Assembly: GCA_034359265.1 (NCBI GenBank)
Contig: CP136897.1
Span: 33,653,501-33,717,500, forward strand
DNA: 64,000 bases
Direction: 5' to 3'
From: Canna indica
Taxonomy: Eukaryota; Streptophyta; Magnoliopsida; Zingiberales; Cannaceae
The translations under genes and the position numbers were made by a program. Each line of letters starts with the position of its first letter. The stretch's first letter is position 1. The notes beneath the pieces are model-generated. The model made no database searches, was not told where the DNA came from, and saw only the letters and a list, made by a program, of their open reading frames with translations. This document shows, in pieces, positions 56,522 through 64,000 of the stretch.

Positions 56522-56888
56522 TTTTTTTACTACCTATGTGATTGCACGACGAGATCATTTTTTTTACCAATCTTTCTAACCAAATGTTATGGACGGACGA
56601 TGTCGTCGCCATAAAATTTGGCTGTCGATCGCCCGCGCGGGGCCCTCCCCAACCTCTACGGCCGGCTCAATCGACCAACCGACCCGAAAAATTAAAATTT
56701 GTAAATAAATAAGAAAAATAACATTTCAATTATTATTTTTCGTTTAAAACAGGTGTAACTCCGTGCATTATTGTCCGATTTCAGCTTTTCACGTGGCGCT
56801 GAAAGGCGCGTGAAGAGACGAAGAAAATGACCCCCGAACTCTCCCTCGGATGCTCACCCTTATTAGCCGACAATCAGAAGTGCATATG

Positions 56889-57007
56889 AGGTGCGATCAT
56901 ACTAGCACTAACGCACCGGATCCCATGAGAACTCCGAAGTTAAGCATGCTAGGGCGAGAGTAGTACTAGGATGGGTGACCCCCTGGGAAGTCCTTGTGTT
57001 GCACCTT
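56889..57007 (+). rRNA. 5S rRNA: 5S rRNA gene, copy 125
   Basis: Full length. G1A, C15T, C39G, G58A and T63A (A box), C107T. Confidence 0.93.
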
Positions 57008-57373
57008 TTTTTTTACTACCTACTTGATTGCACGACGACATCATTTTTTTTACCAATCTTTCTAACCAAACGTTAAGGACGGACGACGTCGTCGCCATAA
57101 AGTTTGGTTGTCGTTCGCCCGCGCGGGGCCCGCCGCAACCTCTACGGCCGGCTCGATCGACCAACCGACCCGAAAAATTAAAATTTGTAAATAAATAAGA
57201 AAAATAACATTTCAATTATTATTTTTCGTTTAAAACGGGCGTAACTCCGTGCATTATTGTCCGATTTCAGCTTTTCACGTGGCGCTGAAAGGCGCGCGAA
57301 GAGATGAAGAAAACGACCCCGAGCTGTCCCTCGGATGCAAAACCTTATTAGCCGACGATCAGAAGTGCATGAC

Positions 57374-57492
57374 GGGCTCGATCATACCAGCACTAACGCA
57401 CCGGATCCCTTCAGAACTCCGAAGTTAAGCGTGCTTGGGAGAGAGTTGTACTAGGATGGGTGACCGCCTGGAAAGTCCTCGTGTTGCACCTT
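57374..57492 (+). rRNA. 5S rRNA: 5S rRNA gene, copy 126
   Basis: Full length. T4C, G5T, A37T, C67A, A74T, C93G, G99A. Its spacer stops at GTCGCCAT. Confidence 0.92.
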
Positions 57493-57580
57493 TTTTTTTA
57501 CTACGTATTTGGTTGCACGACGACATCATTTTTTTTACCAATCTTTCTAACCAAACATTAAGGACGCATGACGTTGTCGC

Positions 57581-57690
57581 CATACTAGCACTAACGCACC
57601 GGATCCCATCAGAACTCAGAAGTTAAGCGTGCTTGGGTGTGAGTAGTACTAGGATGGGTGACCCCCTGGGAAGTCCTCGTGTTGCACCTT
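57581..57690 (+). pseudogene. 5'-truncated 5S, copy 127 (second deletion class)
   Basis: Same GTCGCCAT/ACTAGCAC junction as copy 123, 1.65 kb away. C15T, C47A, C67T, A69T. Internal promoter otherwise complete, T9 present. Confidence 0.91.
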
Positions 57691-58056
57691 TTTTTTTACT
57701 ACCTACTTGATTGCACGACGAGATCATTTTTTTTACCAATCTTTCTAACCAAACGTTAAGTACGGACGACATCGTCGCCATAAAATTTGGCTGTCGATCG
57801 CCCGCGCGGGGCCCGCCGCAACCTTTACGGCCGGCTCGATCTACCAACCGACCCGAAAAATTAAAATTAGTAAATAAATAAGAAAAATAACATTTCAATT
57901 ATTATTTTTCGTTTAAAACGGGCGTAACTCCGTGCATTATTGTCCGATTTTAGCTTTTCACGTGGCGCTAAAAGGCGCGCGAAGAGACGAAGAAAATGAC
58001 CCTGAGCTATCCCTCGGACGCTCACCCTTATTAGCCGACGATCAGAAGTGCATGAC

Positions 58057-58175
58057 GGGTGCGATCATACCAGCACTAATGCAATGGATCCCATCAGAAC
58101 TCCGAAGTTAAGCGTGCTTGGGCGAGAGTAGTACTAGGATCGGTGACCCCCTGGGAAGTCCTCGTGTTGCACTTG
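58057..58175 (+). rRNA. 5S rRNA: 5S rRNA gene, copy 128
   Basis: Full length. C24T, C28A, C29T, G85C, C117T. Confidence 0.94.
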
Positions 58176-58541
58176 TTTTTTTACTACCTATTTGATTGCA
58201 CGCCGAGATCATTTTTTTTACCAATCTTTCTAACCAAACGTTAAGGACGGACGATGTCGTCGCCATAAATCTTGGCTGTCGATCGCCCGCGCGGGGCCCG
58301 CCGCAACCTCTACGGCCGGCTCGATCGACCAACCGACCCCAAAAATTAAAATTTGTAAATAAATAAGAAAAGTAACATTTCAATTATTATTTTTCGTTTA
58401 AAATGTGCGTAACTCGGTGCATTATTGTCCGATTTCAGCTTTTCACGTGGCGCTGAAAGGCGCGCGAAGAGACGAAGAAAATGACCCCGAGCTGTCCCTC
58501 GGACGCTCACCCTTATTAGCCGACGATCAGAAGTGCATGAC

Positions 58542-58660
58542 GGGTGCGATTATACCACCACTAACGCACCGGATCCCATCAGAACTCCGAAGTTAAGCGT
58601 GTTTGGGCGAGAGTAGTACTAGGATGCGTGACCCCCTGGGAAGTTCTCGTGTTGCATCTT
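58542..58660 (+). rRNA. 5S rRNA: 5S rRNA gene, copy 129
   Basis: Full length. C10T, G17C, C61T (A box), G86C (C box), C104T, C116T. Spacer lost the GC core segment. Confidence 0.92.
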
Positions 58661-59017
58661 TGTTTTTTACTACCTATTTGATTGCACGACGAGATCATTT
58701 TTTTTACTAATCTTTCTAACCAAACGTTAAGGACGGACGACGTCGTCGCCATAAAATTTGGCTGTCGATCGCCCACCGCAACCTCTATGGCCGGCTCGAT
58801 CGACCAACCGACCCGAAAAATTAAAATTTATAAATAAATAAAAAAAATAACATTTCAATTATTATTTTTCGTTTAAAATGGGCGTAACTCCGTATATTAT
58901 TGTCCGATTTCAGCTTTTCACGTGGCGCTGAAAGGCGTGCAAAGAGACGAAGAAAATGACCCCCGAACTCTCCCTCGGACGCTCGCCCTTATTAGCCGAC
59001 GATCAGAAGTGCATATC

Positions 59018-59136
59018 GGGTGCGATTATACCAGCACTAACGCACCGGATCCCATCAGAACTCTGAAGTTAATCGTGCTTGGGCGAGAGTAGTACTAGGA
59101 TGGGTGACCCCTTGGGAAGTCCTCGCGTTGCACCTT
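59018..59136 (+). rRNA. 5S rRNA: 5S rRNA gene, copy 130
   Basis: Full length. C10T, C47T, G56T (A box), C95T, T109C. Confidence 0.94.
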
Positions 59137-59502
59137 TTTTTTTACTACCAATTTCATTGCACGATGAGATCATTTTTTTTACTGATCTTTCTAACCAAAC
59201 GTTAAGGACGGACGACGTCGTCGCCATAAATCTTGGCTGTCGATCGCCCGCGCGGGGCCCGCCGCAACCTCTACGGCCGGCTCGATCGACCAACCAACCC
59301 GAAAAATTAAAATTTGTAAATAAATAAGAAAAATAACATTTCAATTATTATTTTTCGTTTAAAAAGGGCGTAACTCCGTTCATTATTGTCCGATTTCAGC
59401 TTTTTACGTGGCGTTGAAAGGCACGCGAAGAGACGAAGAAAATGACCCCGAGTTGTCCCTCGGACGCTCACCCTTATTAGCCGACGATTAGAAGTGCATG
59501 AC

Positions 59503-59621
59503 GGGTGCGATCATACTAGCACTAACGCACCGGATCCCATCAGAACTTCGAAGTTAAGCAGGCTTGCGCGAGAGTGGTAGTAGGATGGGTGACCCCTTGG
59601 GAAGTCCGCGTGTTGCACTTG
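59503..59621 (+). rRNA. 5S rRNA: 5S rRNA gene, copy 131
   Basis: Full length. C15T, C46T, G58A, T59G, G65C, A74G, C78G, C95T, T106G, C117T. Counterpart of copy 30, 46,783 bp upstream. Confidence 0.92.
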
Positions 59622-59987
59622 TTTTTTTACTACCTATTTGATTGCACGATGAGATTATTTTTTTTACCAATCTTTCTAACCAAACCTTAAGGACGGACGA
59701 CGTCGTCGCCATAAATCTTGGCTGTCGATGGCCCGCGCGGGGCCCGCCGCAACCTCTACGGCCGGCTCGATCGATCAACCGACCCGAAAAATTAAAATTT
59801 GTAAATAAATAAGAAAAATAACATTTCAATTATTATTTTTCGTTTAAAACGGGCGTAACTCCGTGCATTATTGTCCGATTTCAGCTTTTTACGTGGCGTT
59901 GAAAGGCACGCGAAGAGACGAAGAAAATGACCCCGAGTTGTCCCTCGGACGCTCACCCTTATTAGCCGACGATCAGAAGTGCATGAC

Positions 59988-60106
59988 GGGTGCGATCATA
60001 CTAGCACTAACGCACCGGATCCCATCAGAACTCCGAAGTTAAGCAGGCTTGCGCGAGAGTGGTAGTAGGATGGGTGACCCCTTGGGAAGTCCTCGTGTTG
60101 CACCTT
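59988..60106 (+). rRNA. 5S rRNA: 5S rRNA gene, copy 132
   Basis: Full length. C15T, G58A, T59G, G65C, A74G, C78G, C95T. Like copy 31 but with a normal 3' end. Confidence 0.93.
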
Positions 60107-60472
60107 TTTTTTTACTACCTATTTGATTGCACGACGAGATCATTTTTTTTACAAATTTTTCTAACCAAACGTTAAGGACGGACGACGTCGTCGCCATAAA
60201 TCTTGGCTGTCGATCGCCCGTGCGGGGCTCGCCGCAACCTCTACTGCCGGCTCGATCGACCAACCGACCCGAAAAATTAAAATTTGTAAATAAATAAGAA
60301 AAATAACATTCTAATTATTATTTTTCATTTAAAACGGGCGTAACTCCGTGCATTATTGTCCGATTTCAACTTTTCACGTGGCGGTGAAAGGCACGCGAAG
60401 AGACGAAGAAAATGACCCCGAGTTGTCCCTCGGACGCTCACCCTTATTAGCCGACGATCAGAAGTGCATGAC

Positions 60473-60591
60473 GGGTGCGATCATACTAGCACTAACGCAC
60501 CGGATCCCATCAGAACTCCGAAGTTAAGCGTGCTTGCGCGAGAGTGGTACTAGGATGGGTGACCCCTTGGGAAGTCCTCGTGTTGCACTTG
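60473..60591 (+). rRNA. 5S rRNA: 5S rRNA gene, copy 133
   Basis: Full length. C15T, G65C, A74G, C95T, C117T. The spacer has AAGTAAAATAACATTTAATT, as after copies 44 and 48. Confidence 0.94.
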
Positions 60592-60956
60592 TTTTTTTAC
60601 TACCTATTTGATTGCACGACGAGATTATTTTTTTTACCAATCTTTCTAACCAAACGTTAAGGACGGACGACGTCGTCACAATAAATCTTGGCTGTCGATC
60701 GCCCGCGCGGGGCCCGCCGCAACCTCTACGGCCGGCTCGATCGACTAACCAACCCGAAAAATTAAAATTTGTAAATAAATAAGTAAAATAACATTTAATT
60801 AAAATTTTTCGTTTAAAACGGGCGTAAGTCCGTGCATTACTGTCCGATTTTAGCTTTTCACGTGGCGCTGAAAGGCGCGCGAAGAGACGAAGAAAATGAC
60901 CCCCGAACTCTCCCTCGGACGCTCACCTTATTAGCCGATGATCAGAAGTGCATATT

Positions 60957-61075
60957 GAGTGCGATCATACCAGCACTAACGCACCGGATCCCATCAGAAC
61001 TCCGAAGTTAAGCGTGCATGGGCGAGAGTAGTACTACGATGTGTGACCCCTTCGGAAGTCCTCGTGTTGCACCTT
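60957..61075 (+). rRNA. 5S rRNA: 5S rRNA gene, copy 134
   Basis: Full length. G2A, T62A, G81C, G86T, C95T, G97C. Counterpart of copy 45 at 40,971 bp. Confidence 0.93.
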
Positions 61076-61441
61076 TTTTTTTACTACCTATTTGATTGCA
61101 CGACGAGATCATTTTTTTTACCAATCTTTCTAACCAAATGTTAAGAACGGACGACGTCGTCACAATAAATCTTGGCTGTCGATCGCCCGCGCGGGGCCCG
61201 CCGCAACCTCTACTGCTGGCTCGATCGACCAACCGACCCGAAAAATTAAAATTTGTAAATAAATAAGAAAAATAACATTTCAATTATTATTTTTCGTTTA
61301 AAACGGGCGTAACTCCGTTCATTATTGTCCGATTTCAGCTTTTCACGAGGCGCTGAAAGGCACGCGAAGAGACGAAGAAAATGACCCCGAGTTGTCCCTC
61401 GGACTCTCACCCTTATTAGCCGACGATCAAAAGTGCATGAC

Positions 61442-61559
61442 CAGTGCGATCATACTAGCACTAACGCACCGGATCCCATCTGAACTCCGAAGTTAAGCGT
61501 GCGTGGGCGAGAGTAGTACTAGTATGGGTGACCCCTGGGAAGTCCTCGTGCTGCACTTG
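61442..61559 (+). rRNA. 5S rRNA: Variant 5S, copy 135 (G1C/T62G type, 1-nt deletion)
   Basis: 118 nt. G1C, G2A, C15T, A40T, T62G, G82T, T111C, C117T and the C deletion only. Counterpart of copy 46. Confidence 0.83.
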
Positions 61560-61924
61560 TTTTTTTACTACCTATTTGATTGCACGACGAGATCATTTTT
61601 TTACCAATCTTTCTAACCAAACGTTAAGGACGGACGACGTCGTTGTCATAAATCTTGGCTGTCGATTGCCCGCGCGGGGCCCGCCGCAACCTCTATGGCC
61701 GGCTCGATTGACCAACCGACCCATAAAATTAAAATTTGTAAATAAATAAGAAAAATAACATTTCAATTATTATTTTTCGTTTAAAACGGGAGTAACTCCG
61801 TGCATTATTGTCCGATTTCAGCTTTTCACGTGGCGCTGAAAGGCACGCGAAGAGATGAAGAAAATGACCCCGAGTTGTCCCTCGGACGCTCACCCTTATT
61901 AGCCGACGATCAGAAGTGCATGAT

Positions 61925-62043
61925 GGGTGCGATCATAGCAACACTAACGCACCGGATCCCTTCAAAAATCCGAAGTTAAGCGTGCTTGGGCGAGAGTAGT
62001 ACTAGGATGGGTGATCCCCTGGGAAGTCCTCGTGTTGCACCTT
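61925..62043 (+). rRNA. 5S rRNA: 5S rRNA gene, copy 136
   Basis: Full length. C14G, G17A, A37T, G41A, C44A, C91T. Counterpart of copy 48 at 40,486 bp. Confidence 0.93.
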
Positions 62044-62408
62044 TTTTTTTACTACCTATTTGATTCCACGACGAGATCATTTTTTTTACCAATCTTTCGA
62101 ACCAAACGTTAAGGACGGACGACGACGTCGCCATAAAATTTGGCTATCGATTGCCCGCGCGGGGCCCGCCGCAACCTCTACGGCCGGCTCGATCGACTAA
62201 CCGACCCGAAAAATTAAAATTTGTAAATAAATAAGTAAAATAACATTTAATTAAAATTTTTCGTTTCAAACGGGCGTAAGTCCGTGCATTACTGTCCGAT
62301 TTTAGCTTTTCACGTGGCGCTGAAAGGAGCGCGAAGAGACGAAGAAAATGACCCCGAGTTGTCCTTCGGATGCTCACCCTTATTAGCCGACGATCAGAAG
62401 TGCATGAC

Positions 62409-62525
62409 CGGTGCGATCATACTAGCACTAACGCACCGGATCCCATCTGAACTACGAAGTTAAGCGTGCGTGGGCGAGAGTAGTACTAGGATGGTGACCC
62501 CTGGGAAGTCCTCGTGCTGCACTTG
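62409..62525 (+). rRNA. 5S rRNA: Variant 5S, copy 137 (G1C/T62G type, 2-nt deletion)
   Basis: 117 nt. G1C, C15T, A40T, C46A, T62G, T111C, C117T and both C-box deletions. Counterpart of copy 49. Confidence 0.8.
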
Positions 62526-62890
62526 TTTTTCTACTACCTATTTGATTGCACGACGAGAGCATTTTTTTACCAATCTTTCTAACCAAACGTTAAGGAAGGA
62601 CGACGTCGTCGTCATAAATCTTGGCTGTCGATCGCCCGCGCGGGGCCCGCCGCCACCTCTACGGCCGGCTCGATCGACCAACCGACCCGAAAAATTAAAA
62701 TTTGTAAATAAATAAGAAAAATAAGATTTCAATTATTATTTTTCGTTTAAAACGGGCGTAACTCCGTGCATTATTGTTCGATTTCAGCTTTTCACGTGGC
62801 GCTAAAAGGCGCGCGAAGAGACGAAGAAAATGACCCCGAGCTATCCCTCGGACGCTCACCCTTATTAGCCGACGATCAGAAGTGCATGAT

Positions 62891-63009
62891 GGGTGCGATC
62901 ATACCACCACTAACGCACCGGATCCCATCAGAACTCCGAAGTTAAGCGTGCTTGGGTGAGAGTAGTACTAGGATGGGTGACCCCCTAGGAAGTCCTCGTG
63001 TTGCACCTT
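62891..63009 (+). rRNA. 5S rRNA: 5S rRNA gene, copy 138
   Basis: Full length. G17C, C67T, G97A. Counterpart of copy 50; spacer type changes from B to A just upstream. Confidence 0.95.
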
Positions 63010-63375
63010 TTTTTTTAATACCTATTTGATTGCACGACGAGATCATTTTTTTTACCAATCTTTCTAACCAAACGTTAAGGACGGACGACGTCGTCGACAT
63101 AAAATTTGGCTATCGATCGCCCGCGCGGGGCCCGCCGTAACCTCTACGGCCGGCTCGATCGACCAACCGACCCGAAAAATTAAAATTTGTAAATAAATAA
63201 GAAAAATAACATTTCAATTATTATTTTTCGTTTAAAACGGGCGTAACTCCGTGCATTTTTGTCCGATTTCAAATTTTCACGTGGCGCTAAAAGGCACGCG
63301 AAGAGACGAAGAAAATGACCCCGAGCTATCCCTCGGACGCTCACCCTTATTAGCCGACGATCAGAATTGCATCAT

Positions 63376-63494
63376 GGGTGCGATCATACCAGCACTAACG
63401 CACCGGATCCCATCAGAACTCCTAAGTTAAGCGTGCTTGGGCGAGAGTAGTACTAGGATGGGTGACCCCGTGGGAAGTCCTCGTGTTGCACCTT
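63376..63494 (+). rRNA. 5S rRNA: 5S rRNA gene, copy 139
   Basis: Full length. G48T, C95G; the spacer has the rare CCCACGCGGGACCC core, as after copy 51. Confidence 0.95.
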
Positions 63495-63861
63495 TTTTTT
63501 TAACTACCTATTCGATTGCACGACGATATCATTTTTTTTACCAATCTTTCTAACCAAACGTTAAGGACGGACGACGTCGTCGACATAAAATTTGGCTGTC
63601 GATCGCCCACGCGGGACCCGCCGCCACCACTACGGCCGCCTCGATCGACCAACCGACCCGAAAAATTAAAATTTGTAAATAAATAAGAAATATAACATTT
63701 CAATTATTATGTTTCGTTTAAAACGGGCGTAACTCCGTGCATTATTGTCCGATTTCAGCTTTTCACGTGGCGCTAAAAGGCGCGCGAAGAGACGATGAAA
63801 ATGACCCCGAGCTATCCCTCGGACGCTCACCCTTATTAGCCGACGATCAGAAGTACTTCAC

Positions 63862-63980
63862 GGGTGCGATCATACCAGCACTAACGCACCAGATCCCATT
63901 AGAACTCCGAAGTTAAGCGTGCTTGGGCGAGAGTAGTACTAGGATGGGTGACCCCTTGGGAAGTCTTCGTGTTGCACCTC
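63862..63980 (+). rRNA. 5S rRNA: 5S rRNA gene, copy 140
   Basis: Full length. G30A, C39T, C95T, C105T, T119C. Counterpart of copy 52; the window ends 20 bp into its spacer. Confidence 0.94.
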
Positions 63981-64000
63981 TCTTTTTACTACCTATTTGA

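Larger units (their letters stand above)
59503..60956 (+). repeat. Copy of the 12.7-14.2 kb block (copies 131-133)
   Basis: Copies 131 and 132 match copies 30 and 31 at an offset of 46,783 bp, sharing G58A/T59G/C78G and the spacers with AACATTCTAATT and TTCATTTAAAACG. Confidence 0.85.
1..64000 (+). repeat. 5S rDNA tandem array (140 loci, ~485-bp unit)
   Basis: The window is filled head-to-tail by a 5S gene plus spacer. Start-to-start distance is mostly 484-486 bp. Exceptions are 300-311 bp for 5'-truncated units, 197-198 bp for two shorter ones, 158 bp after a stub, and 459, 472, 474 and 476 bp where short spacer deletions occurred. All copies lie on the + strand. Every stretch between genes is the same spacer family; no unrelated insertion was found. 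Bases 1-31 are the end of a preceding spacer, and 63981-64000 are the start of the next one, so the array continues beyond both edges. Such clusters are known in plants as separate S-type 5S loci, not linked to 35S rDNA. Confidence 0.98.
60957..64000 (+). repeat. Long-range repeat block P3 (copies 134-140)
   Basis: Copies 134-140 correspond to 45, 46, 48, 49, 50, 51 and 52 of P1. The equivalent of copy 47 is absent. The block runs off the window end. Confidence 0.87.

Noticed and set aside
1..64000. CRISPR array or satellite DNA of unknown function.
   Set aside because: The repeat is 485 bp, not 24-48 bp, and each unit contains a recognisable 5S rRNA gene with Pol III signals.
1..64000. 35S rDNA, tRNA genes, telomere repeats or inserted transposons within the array.
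   Set aside because: I scanned every unit boundary; all length changes are explained by deletions within the unit. No foreign insertion, target-site duplication or LTR was seen.
1..64000. Naming the plant species or family from the 5S sequence.
   Set aside because: The 5S gene is too conserved, and I cannot match the spacer without a search. A nucleotide search with one spacer (for example 151-516) would decide.

Overview
The whole 64-kb window is one uninterrupted tandem array of plant-type nuclear 5S ribosomal RNA genes, all on the + strand. The usual unit is 484-486 bp: a 119-nt 5S gene, a T tract of about nine bases that serves as the Pol III terminator, and a spacer of about 366 bp. I placed 140 5S loci: 124 full-length or nearly full-length genes and 16 truncated copies or fragments. 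I see no protein-coding gene, tRNA, 35S rDNA, transposon or CRISPR array. The gene has the plant 5S hallmarks: GATCATACCAGCAC near the 5' end, an A box around GTTAAGCGTGCTTGGG, a C box around GGATGGGTGACC, an AT-rich TTATTA at -29 to -24, and usually C at -1. The host is therefore a land plant, most likely an angiosperm; I cannot name the species.

Layout. About 0-8 kb: spacer type A (GCTAAAAGG upstream of the gene, GACATAAAATTTGG in mid-spacer), with a 3-unit duplication at 3.1-6.0 kb and a run carrying G5T/T21A. 8-12.7 kb: a degenerate, mixed A/B zone with 5S stubs and a 3' fragment. 12.7-22.2 kb: mainly spacer type B (GCTGAAAGG, GCCATAAATCTTGG), including the odd G1C/T62G 5S variant. 22.2-28.3 kb: A units with a B block inserted, a partial repeat of 20.9-24.2 kb. 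28.3-54.4 kb: type A with recent higher-order repeats: 1,455 bp x2, 972 bp x3, 3,397 bp x2 plus a partial third, 2.2-2.6 kb x2, 970 bp x2. 54.4-62.8 kb: type B or B-like, partly a copy of 12.7-14.2 and 20-23.5 kb. 62.8-64 kb: type A again.

How it works. Each intact unit should be transcribed by Pol III through the internal A box, intermediate element and C box, helped by the -29 element, and should stop in the T tract. The product is the 5S RNA of the large ribosomal subunit. The notable content is the array's evolution: one 5'-truncated 5S form spread through the array, deletion junctions that repeatedly fall at 5S positions 10-16, higher-order repeats of two to seven units, and chimeric units with exactly one period lost. 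Variants below are given against the array consensus in 5S numbering (for example G5T); the consensus was judged by eye.
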